In this document: positions 35,250 through 44,218 of the stretch, piece by piece
Layout of the letters: each line of letters starts with the position of its first letter
Numbering within the stretch: the stretch's first letter is position 1
Notes under the pieces: generated by a model
The model's input: only the letters and a program-made list of their open reading frames with translations
Told to the model about the DNA's origin: nothing
The model's database searches: none
Position numbers and translations under genes: made by a program
From: Paenibacillus piscarius
GTDB taxonomy: Bacteria > Bacillota > Bacilli > Paenibacillales > Paenibacillaceae
Assembly: GCF_022234545.1 (NCBI RefSeq)
Contig: NZ_JAIEUI010000013.1
Span: forward strand, 124,001 to 188,000
Direction: 5' to 3'
DNA: 64,000 nt

Positions 35250-36176
35250 ATGACCGATTGCATCATTGAAATATCCGGACTTACCAAAATGTACAAATCA
35301 AAAGCGGCGGTACGCAATCTGGATCTCCGGGTCTACAGGGGCGAGATTGTCGGCATCATCGGGAGGAACGGGGCAGGCAAATCGACCCTGCTCAAAATGA
35401 TCGGCGGACTCGTATATCCAACCTCGGGCGAGCTGCATTTCTTCAACCGTGCGGCGGCCGGGGACCAGTCTTTTTTTGAGCGGATGGGGGTACTGATTGA
35501 GCATCCCGGATTATACCCGAACATCTCAGCCTATGAGAATCTGAAGCTGCTTGCCATCGCGTATGGCTTAAGTGACAGGGAGTTAACAGTCGGTAAGCTG
35601 CTGAAGCTTGTAGGGCTGGACCCGAAGAATACCGCCAAAGTTAAAAGCTATTCCTTGGGCATGAAGCAGCGGCTGGGGATCGCGGTGGCTCTGCTGGGCA
35701 GTCCCGATGTGCTGATTCTGGATGAGCCGATGAACGGGCTTGATCCGCAGGGAATTGTCGAGATCCGGCAGCTGATCCTGGAGCTGAATGCAGCGGGCCT
35801 GACGATTCTGATCTCCAGCCACATTCTGGAGGAGCTCTCCAAAATCGCCACCAAATACGCGATCATCCATCAGGGCGAATTCGCCGAGGTCATCTCCAAG
35901 GAAGAATTGCAGCAACGCTGTGAGGAACGGATTGAACTGGAGACCGAGGAAGCCCGCGAGGTCCTTCCGGTACTGGAGCGCGAGCTGAACGTTACGAAAT
36001 ATAAGGTGGTGGACAGCCGGACGGTGTATATCTACGACAGGCATGTTCACATCCGGCAGATTGTCAAGGTGCTGTCACAGCAGGGGATCATGATCGATTC
36101 CATCGCGAGGCACAAGCAGAGCCTGGAGCAATATTTCCTGGAACGCACGGAAAGCGCAGGTGAACGCCATGATTAA
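35250..36176 (+). CDS. ABC transporter ATPase, BcrA/bacitracin-resistance type
   Basis: 308 residues from the ATG at 35250 (AAGGAGG 7 nt upstream). Walker A GRNGAGKST, Q-loop region ERMGVLIEHPGLYPNIS, signature YSLGMKQRLG, Walker B VLILDEP and H in ISSHILEELS; a C-terminal extension of about 90 residues is usual in this subfamily. It powers a two-component exporter or detoxifier together with the next gene. Such modules often protect against peptide antibiotics; the compound is unknown. Confidence 0.93.
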   Translation: MTDCIIEISGLTKMYKSKAAVRNLDLRVYRGEIVGIIGRNGAGKSTLLKMIGGLVYPTSGELHFFNRAAAGDQSFFERMGVLIEHPGLYPNISAYENLKLLAIAYGLSDRELTVGKLLKLVGLDPKNTAKVKSYSLGMKQRLGIAVALLGSPDVLILDEPMNGLDPQGIVEIRQLILELNAAGLTILISSHILEELSKIATKYAIIHQGEFAEVISKEELQQRCEERIELETEEAREVLPVLERELNVTKYKVVDSRTVYIYDRHVHIRQIVKVLSQQGIMIDSIARHKQSLEQYFLERTESAGERHD

Positions 36177-36933
36177 TCTGTTCAAAATGGACTTTTACCG
36201 CTTCAGTCGGAACAAGATTATGTACTTGCTGCTGCTCCTGTTCTGTGCCTTTCAGATCTTCGGCATCTATATGATGAAGCAATACGCTCAGCCAGTGGAG
36301 GCAGGCGGTGTTCAGATCGCAAATTTAACGGAGATAGATTTCATCCAGTATACGATCTCGCAGCCGCCTTCCTGGATGCTGATCTATATTGCGGTGTTCA
36401 CGATCTACTTCTATATGAGTGAATGGAATTCCGGCTTCCATAAGAATTATATCTCCATGCGGCAGGCCAGAAGCCACTCCGTGTTCTCCAAAATGACGAT
36501 TCTCGCCCTGTTCGTTGCGATGATGTTCCTGATCCTGCTGGTTGCAGACGGAATTGGAAGAAGGATATTCTTTGACCAGACGGATATGGGGGATCTAGGC
36601 ATGCTCATTACTCTACTGGCTGGCCAATTCCTGCTGCACTGGGCATTCTCGCTGCTGATTCTTTGTATAGCGATGGTTACCCGGAATCTGCTCGTTAGCT
36701 TAAGTGCCAGCATCGTTCTGGCTCTGAATGTGATCGGGATGGTGCTGGGTGCGCTGGAAAAGCTGCTTACGGACATTCATCTGACCAAATATCTGCTAAT
36801 CAATACGCTTGTGCGGGTCAAGGATCTGGGCAGCGCGGCTGATCTGATTCATATGTTTGGAGTGGCGACTGTTGCGATTCTGTTCCTAAGTTATTTTGCT
36901 GTCCGCTACAAAATCAGGGAGGATCTGAACTAG
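36169..36933 (+). CDS. ABC-2-type permease partner of the BcrA-like ATPase
   Basis: 254 residues from the ATG at 36169, overlapping the ATPase gene by 8 bp. Six hydrophobic helices are visible (near 20-38, 72-92, 115-135, 150-172, 178-200 and 228-247). Starts MINLFKMDFYRFSRNK as typical ABC-2 permeases of lantibiotic-immunity or bacitracin type. Ends 22 bp from the stop of the convergent hydrolase gene, without an obvious terminator between. Confidence 0.88.
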   Translation: MINLFKMDFYRFSRNKIMYLLLLLFCAFQIFGIYMMKQYAQPVEAGGVQIANLTEIDFIQYTISQPPSWMLIYIAVFTIYFYMSEWNSGFHKNYISMRQARSHSVFSKMTILALFVAMMFLILLVADGIGRRIFFDQTDMGDLGMLITLLAGQFLLHWAFSLLILCIAMVTRNLLVSLSASIVLALNVIGMVLGALEKLLTDIHLTKYLLINTLVRVKDLGSAADLIHMFGVATVAILFLSYFAVRYKIREDLN

Positions 36934-36955
36934 CATCAATTTACGCCCGCGAGGA

Positions 36956-37735
36956 TCAGAGTCTTCTGCATTCTCCGGGCAGCTCTCCGCCCTGTAGCCA
37001 GGCCTGGACCAGCTCATTGAACAGCTCCGGCTTCGCCAGAGGGACTCCATGTCCAATCTTGGGGATCACCACGCCCATAGAACGGGGGTTGGCAGCCGTC
37101 AGATCCCAGGCGGATTGCTTCATGACAGACTTCTCTTGTTCACCTACGGTAACCAGGATCTTGCCTGCGGCCTCACTGAATCCGGCTGGAATGCGGAACG
37201 ACATATTCTCTTCCAGCACCCGGATCAGCGTATTCAGCTCCATCTGCCGGCTCTCTTCGTAATACCGTTCCAGGTATTCATCGCCCAGATAGAGCGTCTT
37301 GGCCTGCAGCTTCGCGAACCATCTGAGCTTAATCAGCGGAAAAGACAGCCTCACGGTGGGCCCGATCAGCCTGTTGGCGGAGGGAATCGGCCGCACCAGC
37401 GCGCTGTTGATGATGGCATAGTCGATCAGCTCCGGCTTCATGCCCAGCATCTGAACAAGCACCTGTGCGCCCAGCGAGAATCCGGTGACTAAGACCTTTC
37501 GTCCCTGAGCACGCTCTTCAATAACGGATAAGAGTTCCTCCGCGCTGCTGCGGATCGTGAACTCCTGATCCTCCCGGCTGAGCCCGTGCCCCGGCAGATC
37601 CGGGACCAGGCAATGATAACCGGCGAACGCCGCCACCTGCTTCTCCCACATCCAGCCGCTCACGCCCCCGCCATGCAGGAAGACCATCAGATAATCCCCA
37701 TTCGGGTCCCCGTACTCTTGAATATGTATAGCCAC
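36956..37735 (-). CDS. Alpha/beta hydrolase
   Basis: 259 residues from a GTG at 37735, chosen because GAGGTG lies just upstream and the product then begins at the first beta-strand (VAIHIQEYGDPNGDY). Features: oxyanion region FLHGGGVSGWMWE, PDLPGHGLS, nucleophile Ser in VTGFSLGAQVL, late Asp/Glu in TVGEQEKS and catalytic His in PKIGHGVPL. Substrate unknown. It stands alone after a terminator of the nrd operon. Confidence 0.85.
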   Translation of the reverse strand: MAIHIQEYGDPNGDYLMVFLHGGGVSGWMWEKQVAAFAGYHCLVPDLPGHGLSREDQEFTIRSSAEELLSVIEERAQGRKVLVTGFSLGAQVLVQMLGMKPELIDYAIINSALVRPIPSANRLIGPTVRLSFPLIKLRWFAKLQAKTLYLGDEYLERYYEESRQMELNTLIRVLEENMSFRIPAGFSEAAGKILVTVGEQEKSVMKQSAWDLTAANPRSMGVVIPKIGHGVPLAKPELFNELVQAWLQGGELPGECRRL

Positions 37736-37803
37736 ACGCCACACCTCTTTCCTGTAAAAAAGTTCATCCCTACTCCTACGTCCCAAGACTAACATGGTCT
37801 CAC

Positions 37804-37843
37804 AAAAAAAAGCCCCGGCAGCTTGTCCAAGCGCCGGGTGCTT
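37804..37843 (-). terminator. Terminator of the nrd operon
   Basis: On the minus strand AGCACCCGGC pairs with GCCGGGGCT (one bulge), followed by eight T. It lies beyond the repeat at 37895-38040, which is thus transcribed in the nrd 3' untranslated region. Confidence 0.8.
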
Positions 37844-37894
37844 ATTCTACATACTATCCAATAGATTGAACTTGTTAATTACTAATAAAGGGTG

Positions 37895-38040
37895 ACTGGT
37901 GGAGGGGAATTTTGGAACTGTAGGAGCGTGAGCGTCCGCCTTTGTATACGGATTTCTACCGCGAACAGCGGTCTAATCAGGAAATCTGTATACAACAGCG
38001 GCCGGAAGTCCAAACATTCTCTGGAGCCACGACTATCCCA
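37895..38040. repeat. Dispersed long-palindrome repeat, copy B
   Basis: Second copy of the element at 22724-22866. Its inner arms pair better than in copy A: TTGTATACGGATTTC against GAAATCTGTATACAA. It occupies the gap between nrdF and its terminator and ends 18 bp from the nrdF stop codon. Confidence 0.75.
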
Positions 38041-38058
38041 AAATCAGAATGTACAAGT

Positions 38059-39018
38059 TCAAAAATTAAAATCCTCATCCCGCAAAGGCTCCACATTCAT
38101 CGCCCGCACATATCCGTTCCCCTTCTTCGAGAAGAAGTCATGCTGCTTCGTGTGCGTGCTGATACCGTTCTGGACGATCGGGTTGATCTCTTCCTCAGCG
38201 AACAGCGGATCATGGCCGAGGTTCATCATCGCCTTGTTGGCGTTGTAGCGCAGGAAGGTTTTCACTTCCTCCACCAGTCCAATCGGCGCGTAAATCTGCT
38301 CGGTGTATTGCTCCTCGTTCGCGTGGAGCAGACGCAGCAGGCCGACCAGTGTCTCGTAGACATCGCTCTGGTCTTCTTCGGACAGCTCCTCGAAAATCTC
38401 CTGGGCCAGCACGCCGACATAGACGCCGTGGATGCTCTCATCGCGCAGGATCAGGTCGATAATCTCGCCGCTGCAGGTCATCTTACCTTGTCCGGCCAGA
38501 TAGAGCGGGTAGAAGAACCCGCTGTAGAACAGGTAGCTTTCCAACAGCACCGAGGCGGCCATCGCCAGGTAGAGGTCTTTCTTGGTCTCAATCTTCTGGT
38601 AATACTCCGAGATCGTCTCCGCCTTGAACTGCAGGAACGTATTGTCCTCCACCCAGCGGAAAATCCCGTCAATCTCCTCCGTCGAAGCCAGTGTAGTGAA
38701 AATACTGCTGTACGACTTCGCATGGATCTGCTCCATCATGCCCATGAAGCCGAGGACCGCCTTGCGCTGCAAGCCGTCCACATGCTCCATAATCTGCGGC
38801 ATCCCAACGCCGCCCTGAATCGTATCGAGCAGGGTCAATCCGCCCAGCACCTTCATATAAGAGTCCTTCTCGGTCTCGCTCAGCGTGAGCCAGGACATTT
38901 TGTCATCGGATAATGGTATTTCATCATCGGTCCAGAACTGCATGATATTCTGGTTCCAGAACATCAGCGAGAAATCGTCGTCGGGACGGTTCCAGTTCAC
39001 CGCTTGAATTGCGCTCAT
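38059..39018 (-). CDS. nrdF: Class Ib ribonucleotide reductase small subunit
   Basis: 319 residues. Provides the tyrosyl-radical metal centre for NrdE. Ferritin-like helices with metal ligands in the usual order (LTLLDTIQ, QIHAKSYSSIF, VLLESYLFYSGF, RDESIHGVYVG). Starts ATSAIQAVNWN-type, and length matches NrdF of Bacilli. Third gene of nrdI-nrdE-nrdF, 36 bp after nrdE, as expected for the manganese/iron class Ib enzyme. Confidence 0.96.
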   Translation of the reverse strand: MSAIQAVNWNRPDDDFSLMFWNQNIMQFWTDDEIPLSDDKMSWLTLSETEKDSYMKVLGGLTLLDTIQGGVGMPQIMEHVDGLQRKAVLGFMGMMEQIHAKSYSSIFTTLASTEEIDGIFRWVEDNTFLQFKAETISEYYQKIETKKDLYLAMAASVLLESYLFYSGFFYPLYLAGQGKMTCSGEIIDLILRDESIHGVYVGVLAQEIFEELSEEDQSDVYETLVGLLRLLHANEEQYTEQIYAPIGLVEEVKTFLRYNANKAMMNLGHDPLFAEEEINPIVQNGISTHTKQHDFFSKKGNGYVRAMNVEPLRDEDFNF

Positions 39019-39054
39019 AATCGTATCTTCTCCCTTTCTGTACCCGTGCGGCTC

Positions 39055-41139
39055 TTAGATGGAGCAGGCCAGGCATTCCTCGACAGACAATTTGTTGGTC
39101 CGGGTGTAATACAGGGATTTCAGCCCTTTGTGCGCCGCATACAGGTAAGAACGGGCCAGCTCACGGGTCGTTACATCACTGTTCACATGCAGGACGGTAG
39201 AGATGCCCTGGTCGATATGAGGCTGAATCTCCGCAATCAGATCAATCACCTTGAACTGGTCCATCTGGTAGGCGGATTTATAATAGAATACATTGTCCGG
39301 ACGCAGGTAAGGCATCGGGTAGTAGGTAGTCGAGTTGGCATAGGTACGGGTCTCGATTTGCTCTACAATCGGCATCACGCTGGAGGTCGCATTCTGGATG
39401 TACGAGATGCTCGCAGTCGGCGCAATCGCCAGACGGTAGGCATGGTACAGGCCGTGCTTCATTACCTTGTCACGCAGCGCTTTCCAGTCCTCTGTAGTAG
39501 GAATGCAGATGCCTTCGAACAGCTCCTGTGCTTTGGCGGTAACCGGACGGTAGTCTGTTGTAATATAACGGTCGAAATACACGCCGCTGGCGTAGTCAGA
39601 CTGCTCGAATCCATAGAAGGTCTCGCCGGTCTCGGCAGCAATTTCCATGCTTTTCTCAATCGAATGGAAGTTCATGGTCATGAAGAAGGTGCGCGCGAAA
39701 TCACGGGCCTGCTCGCTCTCATAAGCAACTTTGTTCTTGGCAAAATACCCGTGCAGGTTCATCACGCCCAGCCCCACCGAGTGCATCTCCTTATTCGCCT
39801 TGGCTACGCCAGGGGCATTGGAGACCATCGTCATGTCGCTGACAGCCGTCAGGGCCATCATACCTTCATGTACGGATTCACGGATCTTGCCGTGCTCCAT
39901 GACATTTACAATGTTCAGGGAAGCCAGGTTGCAGCTGATGTCGCGGCGGATGATATCCTCCTGTCCGTAATCATTGATCTCTGAGGTCTCCTGCAATTGG
40001 AAAATCTCGGTGCACAGGTTCGACATCTTGATCTGACCCACACCCCGCAGGGCATGAGCCGCGTTGGCGTTGCTCTTGTTCATAATATAGGGATAGCCGG
40101 ATTCAAGCTGGATCATGGCGATCTTGGTCAGCATGTCACGTGCGCTCATGGCTACCTTTTTCTTCACGCGCGGATCGGCAAGCAGGGTATCATACATTTC
40201 GTCCAGGTCCATGTCATCCAGATGCGTACCGTACGCCTGGTAGACTGTGTAAGGAGCGAATACATGCAGCGGCTGATTATCCTGCGCCAGCTTGTAGAAG
40301 CGGTTAGGCACGATCAGTCCGATAGACAACGTCTTCAGGCGTGTCCGTTCGTCGGCGTTAATCTTTTTGCTGTCCAGGAACTCCAGTACATCCCAGCCAA
40401 AAATATTATAATAAGCCGCTCCCGACCCCTTCCGCTGGCCCATCTGGTCTGCGTAGGAGAAGCCGTCTTCCATGAGCTTCAGGACCGGCATGATGCCCTT
40501 GGCTGCATCTTCGACACCCTTAATCGTCTCGCCGCGTGAGCGCAGCTTGGACAGATTGACGGCAACGCCGCCCCCGATCTTCGACAGCTGCATGCAGGTG
40601 TTCAGCACATAGTTGATCGAATTGAGCGAATCGTCCATCTCCAGCAGGAAGCAGGAGACCATCTCGCCGCGGCGGCTTTTGCCGGCATTGAGGAAGGTTG
40701 GTGTTGCAGGCTGCAGGCGTTGCTCCATCATCGAACGGGCCAGTGTGCGTGCGGTTTCCACATTGCCGCGTCCCAGATGCAGAGCGACCACCGCTACACG
40801 GTCCGGGTAATGCTCGAGGTATTGCTTACGGTCATTGGTTTTGACGGCATAGTCCGTATAGAACTTGGAAGCCGCCATATACGAAGGGAAGCGGAAGTTA
40901 TATTCATGGGCAATCCGGTAGACATCCTCCATCTCGGCAGCGGAGTAATGCTCGTACAGGTCCTCGTAATAATCGTTGGCAATCATATAATCAATCTTGG
41001 CTTTGGTATCGGTGAAGGTCAGGCTGCGCTGCTCCACATTCCGCATGAACTCGGCTACCGCCTCCTGGTCCTTATCCAATTGGAAAAAGCCGGTCTCGTC
41101 TCTCTTCATCAACATGTTGTTCAATTCAATATGCCGCAA
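39055..41139 (-). CDS. nrdE: Class Ib ribonucleotide reductase large subunit
   Basis: 694 residues from a TTG at 41139, chosen because AGGAGG lies 9 nt upstream and the length then matches NrdE. It reduces ribonucleoside diphosphates. Seen: FLNAGKSRRGEMVSCFLLE with an active-site Cys, the substrate-site NLCTEIFQL with a Cys, the helix YGQEDIIRRDISCNLASLN and a C-terminal Cys pair (ECLACSI) that exchanges with a redoxin. The start overlaps the nrdI end by 14 bp. Confidence 0.95.
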   Translation of the reverse strand: MRHIELNNMLMKRDETGFFQLDKDQEAVAEFMRNVEQRSLTFTDTKAKIDYMIANDYYEDLYEHYSAAEMEDVYRIAHEYNFRFPSYMAASKFYTDYAVKTNDRKQYLEHYPDRVAVVALHLGRGNVETARTLARSMMEQRLQPATPTFLNAGKSRRGEMVSCFLLEMDDSLNSINYVLNTCMQLSKIGGGVAVNLSKLRSRGETIKGVEDAAKGIMPVLKLMEDGFSYADQMGQRKGSGAAYYNIFGWDVLEFLDSKKINADERTRLKTLSIGLIVPNRFYKLAQDNQPLHVFAPYTVYQAYGTHLDDMDLDEMYDTLLADPRVKKKVAMSARDMLTKIAMIQLESGYPYIMNKSNANAAHALRGVGQIKMSNLCTEIFQLQETSEINDYGQEDIIRRDISCNLASLNIVNVMEHGKIRESVHEGMMALTAVSDMTMVSNAPGVAKANKEMHSVGLGVMNLHGYFAKNKVAYESEQARDFARTFFMTMNFHSIEKSMEIAAETGETFYGFEQSDYASGVYFDRYITTDYRPVTAKAQELFEGICIPTTEDWKALRDKVMKHGLYHAYRLAIAPTASISYIQNATSSVMPIVEQIETRTYANSTTYYPMPYLRPDNVFYYKSAYQMDQFKVIDLIAEIQPHIDQGISTVLHVNSDVTTRELARSYLYAAHKGLKSLYYTRTNKLSVEECLACSI

Positions 41140-41485
41140 CCTTGTCCACCTCCTGTTTGATCCGCTGTACGTCACCGTAGGTGCCTGACAGCTCGAATTT
41201 GCCGACAACCGGCACGTTGTAACGCTGTGCAATCAGATCTGCGCTGTGCGCGTATAGCTCGCCCCAGTTTTTGTTGCCGCTGGCGGCGATGCCTTTGAGT
41301 CTCGAATGGTTCCGCTCCAGGAACATGGATACCTTCTCTGGAATCTGGCCAAATCCGGTGGTGTATGTAACAAGCACGTAAGGCTCGTCGATCGTCATAT
41401 GCTCTTCGATTTGAACAGCAGGAAGCTTCAGTTTATTGATGAATCTTCTCACATTGCCGGTCTTGGAATCGTAAGCAATCAGCAT
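41126..41485 (-). CDS. nrdI: NrdI flavodoxin-like activator of ribonucleotide reductase
   Basis: 119 residues; AGGAGG before the ATG. Flavodoxin fold (LIAYDSKTGNVRRFINKL, LVTYTTGFGQIPEKV, GNKNWGELYAHSADLIAQRYNVP). It supplies the oxidant for the di-manganese centre of NrdF. First gene of the nrd operon; the promoter and NrdR boxes lie about 100 bp upstream. Confidence 0.95.
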   Translation of the reverse strand: MLIAYDSKTGNVRRFINKLKLPAVQIEEHMTIDEPYVLVTYTTGFGQIPEKVSMFLERNHSRLKGIAASGNKNWGELYAHSADLIAQRYNVPVVGKFELSGTYGDVQRIKQEVDKVAAY

Positions 41486-41585
41486 GGTCTCTAACCTCCT
41501 GTAACATTAGCTCATTCCATAGCTCTTTCTACTTGACAAATGAACTTGGGCGAATTCACTAGATTTATGGGCTTAGCTATTATAT

Positions 41586-41639
41586 ACACTATATTTAGTA
41601 ACGTTTAATCATTTTATATACCATATATTGAAAAGTCAA
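41586..41639 (-). promoter_or_regulatory. nrd promoter with two NrdR boxes
   Basis: Minus-strand -35 TTGACT (41634-41639), 17-bp spacer, -10 TAAAAT (41611-41616). Two NrdR-box-like sequences, 41586-41601 (ACACTATATTTAGTAA) and 41618-41633 (ATACCATATATTGAAA), start 32 bp apart, about three helical turns. The distal box fills the promoter spacer exactly, so NrdR would block polymerase directly. Confidence 0.8.
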
Positions 41640-41843
41640 GAGATTGACAAGCCTATTCAGCCGCCCAAAATGCAGGTTAATATCGCCAATCCCACGCCCC
41701 GCCTGGGTTCTATTCTCTTAGAATTTATTAGACTTTTTTTTAAGGAATTTTCGGGGCCGCAGAAAGGTGTGGAGGGGGGCATCCGGGAAGGAGAATCGGC
41801 TGTGATTTTTGAAAGCGTTTAGCCATCGGCGGATTGTGTTTTG

Positions 41844-42024
41844 ATTGCACTTCGTACATTAGATGCTGCGCGTATTCGGAGGGGAATCAGATCTGTTGTA
41901 TTTTGTACACTTGATTTCAGCTAACAGGGGCTAATTGAGCAGATTCCCGAAATTCTAATGTAGAAAATACAATAGAATGGAGACTAACGGCAAATATCGT
42001 CCGTTCTATTGCAGAAAATGCAAT
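41844..42024. repeat. Four-motif palindromic repeat, family 1 copy 2
   Basis: Motifs ATTGCACTTCGTACATTAGA (41844), GTTGTATTTTGTACACTTGA (41895), TCTAATGTAGAAAATACAAT (41954) and TCTATTGCAGAAAATGCAAT (42005), in order forward, forward, reverse, reverse. It lies in the 650-bp space between the nrd and ECF operons; the rest of that space (41,640-41,840) holds no recognised gene. Confidence 0.8.
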
Positions 42025-42136
42025 CAGCTCACTTTGAGCAAGGATTATGAGCCTGGAGAGCCAGCCGCGTAAATTATACATAAATGGGAACCGTTTTAGT
42101 CCGTATGAGTCTTATTAGGTGAGAGGGGAGAGCAAC

Positions 42137-42673
42137 ATGCAGAGTAAAGAGCTGCCTTATAGCATGGCCTGTGCTTCGCCGGTCTCGCTGCGTGAGATGA
42201 TGGAGATGTACGGCACCGATGTATGGAATTATGCTTTTTTCTTGACCCGCAGCCGGGAGCAGGCGAACGATATCAGCCAGGAGGTGTTCCTGAAGGCCTA
42301 TAAGAGCATCGGCAAGTACCGGGGACAGGCTACTCTAAAAACCTGGCTGCTGACCATCACCCGCAACACGGTATTCAGCTTAAGGCGTAACAGCTTCTGG
42401 CGGAGGTTCGCTCCGCTGGGCAATCATGAGGACACCCGGGCTGCCCTGTCTGCGGAGAAAGAGGCCATCGGCAACCAGTACGCCAACCGGATCTGGGAGA
42501 TTATTATGGCGCTGCCGGACAAGTACAGGGAGGTACTGGTGCTGGATATTCAGCAGGACCTGTCGGTCGCTGAATTGTCCGCGCTGCTCGGCATTGCCCA
42601 GGGAACGGTCAAGTCCCGCCTCGGGCGGGCCAGAGAGAAAGTCAGAACGGCGATGAAGGAGGAAGACCTGTGA
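42137..42673 (+). CDS. ECF-type RNA polymerase sigma factor
   Basis: 178 residues from the ATG at 42137 (GAGGGGAGAG upstream). Region 2 contains DVWNYAFFLTRSREQANDISQEVFLKAYKSIGKYRGQATLKTWLLTITRN; region 4 contains LPDKYREVLVLDIQQDLSVAELSALLGIAQGTVKSRLGRAREKVR. No anti-sigma zinc motif in itself. It overlaps the next gene by 4 bp, so that membrane protein is its probable regulator. Confidence 0.93.
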   Translation: MQSKELPYSMACASPVSLREMMEMYGTDVWNYAFFLTRSREQANDISQEVFLKAYKSIGKYRGQATLKTWLLTITRNTVFSLRRNSFWRRFAPLGNHEDTRAALSAEKEAIGNQYANRIWEIIMALPDKYREVLVLDIQQDLSVAELSALLGIAQGTVKSRLGRAREKVRTAMKEEDL

Positions 42674-43842
42674 ACACAAGACATGAGGATGAGCAGGTGA
42701 AGGTAATGAGCGGAGCGAACGACTGGTACAAGCAGGCCGGACGGAACCCGTTGACAGGGCCGGGGTTCACGCCGCAGCTTATGGCGCGGATTGAAGAGGC
42801 CGCAGCAGCAGGCACGAAGGAGTCAAAAGGACAACGCCGCCGGATCGGCCGGGCCGCAGGCCTTGGCGCATTGTCTGCGCTGCTGCTGTTCAGCGTGATG
42901 GTTTGGCCGTTTGGCCCGGGGGCCGGGTTTGATCCAGCAGGGAGGCTGGCAGCGGTCTTGGGGCAGAGCTCGGGAGCGGCTGTGGTACAGCCGTCAACGA
43001 CGCCTTCGGGTTCTTCGAAAGGTCTCGGCCTGTACATGATATCAGCAGAGTTTGAACTAGGCGGGCTTAAGTATTATATGCCCCTGCCGTTAGACCGCAA
43101 TAAGGGTGCTGCAATGGCTGTTGAGACTTCCGCCGGGATTGTCTGGTCGCCTCCTCCGCCGGTGGTTAACTATCTCAAGCCCAAATACACACACAATACA
43201 GAGCCATATGCTCTTTATCTGACTCCAAAAGGTCATTCAGAGCTATCTGTGGATTCAGCAAAGCGGTTGTATGTCTTTCCTTTATACGCCGGAGGTGCGC
43301 AGTCTTATTTGTCGCTGGGCAGTTTATTCGGAGCGGGAGATTATCTTTTGTTTTTCAGCAGCAGCTATACTATTGGAGAGAATCAAAAAAGGTCAAGAGC
43401 CAAGCTATTTGTAATGGATGTCAGAGAGGCATCAGAGGGTAAGATTTCTGTTCCCCGAGAGTTGCCAGTGACAGAGGAATCGTATCAGGTCTATAGATCC
43501 TTTATGGCCGTTAATCCCGACGAAGCAGAGCTGCTGGCAGTTTACTACACAGATGATGGAAAAGGCGGTTATACACAGCATAATAAGCTGTATGACATTG
43601 CAACTGGCAGTACTCAGGTCCTGTCGGGGAAAATCACTACAGAGAATGTAGAAAAGCCCTCCAAGCTCCATTACGGTGAGCTTACCCTTGATTCTAAAGA
43701 TCTTGTGACCATAGTCCATTATGAGGTTAACGGAGAGCAACGGAGTACAGAGGTTGGTATGAAAACAGGCAATCAGTGGTTCTACGACTGGTGGTATGAG
43801 GAACACGGTGAGAAAATTGATGAATCTTCAATAGAAAATTGA
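42670..43842 (+). CDS. Single-pass membrane protein, probable sigma-factor regulator
   Basis: 390 residues from a GTG that overlaps the sigma-factor stop (GTGA). Cytoplasmic N-terminus of about 58 residues without the HxxxCxxC of ZAS anti-sigma factors, one helix at about 59-79, then a large outside domain. No family recognised. From about 43,080 the coding sequence becomes more AT-rich and more Tyr/Ser-rich than the N-terminal part, which could mean that the outer domain was acquired separately. Anti-sigma function is inferred from coupling and topology. Confidence 0.75.
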   Translation: MNTRHEDEQVKVMSGANDWYKQAGRNPLTGPGFTPQLMARIEEAAAAGTKESKGQRRRIGRAAGLGALSALLLFSVMVWPFGPGAGFDPAGRLAAVLGQSSGAAVVQPSTTPSGSSKGLGLYMISAEFELGGLKYYMPLPLDRNKGAAMAVETSAGIVWSPPPPVVNYLKPKYTHNTEPYALYLTPKGHSELSVDSAKRLYVFPLYAGGAQSYLSLGSLFGAGDYLLFFSSSYTIGENQKRSRAKLFVMDVREASEGKISVPRELPVTEESYQVYRSFMAVNPDEAELLAVYYTDDGKGGYTQHNKLYDIATGSTQVLSGKITTENVEKPSKLHYGELTLDSKDLVTIVHYEVNGEQRSTEVGMKTGNQWFYDWWYEEHGEKIDESSIEN

Positions 43843-43876
43843 GCAGAATACTCCGATTCGCCAATTTCCTCTGAAC

Positions 43877-44051
43877 TTTACGGACTGAAAAGCTTTTATT
43901 TTTTCAAATTGACTCATTTAACTACTCTTACGGACCTTATTGTCTTCTGAAAGGGTCTTTTTCGGGTGATTTTCAGTGAATAAGAGCACTGGTGTCCGCA
44001 AGTCTGATGAAAAGCTGGTTTTTGGAAAAATAAGCGCCCCTCAGTCCGTTA
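43877..44051. repeat. Four-motif palindromic repeat, family 2
   Basis: Motif of form TWRCGGAC, nine bases, YTTATT. Forward copies at 43877-43905 and 43927-43942 (the latter lacks the nine middle bases), reverse copies at 43978-44001 and 44023-44051. Same forward-forward-reverse-reverse plan as family 1 but unrelated motif. No gene was seen in 43,843-44,218 around it. Confidence 0.65.
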
Positions 44052-44166
44052 CCGTTGTGCTGGCCAAGTCATTTAGTCTATCAGATGCTCCCACCTTTGG
44101 CGACACTTATTCTCTTTTTCGTCCCCAGCTCCCTATAGATAATTTACTAAAAAAAAGCTATACTTT

Positions 44167-44179
44167 TTGATAATATCAA
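44167..44179. promoter_or_regulatory. Small palindrome upstream of the LacI-type regulator
   Basis: TTGATAATATCAA is a perfect palindrome 40 bp before the regulator start; a possible operator, without other support. Confidence 0.3.
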
Positions 44180-44218
44180 CAAGTAAATTTTTCTATGCAG
44201 AAGAGCGGAGCGGGATAG

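Noticed and set aside
41628..41822. Small open frame of 64 codons between the nrd and sigma operons
   Set aside because: It starts inside the NrdR box/promoter region, has no ribosome site and its sequence has no protein-like pattern.
42085..42115. ECF-type promoter GGGAACCGTTTTAGTCCGTATG before the sigma gene
   Set aside because: The distance from AAC to CGTA is about 10 bp instead of about 16-17.
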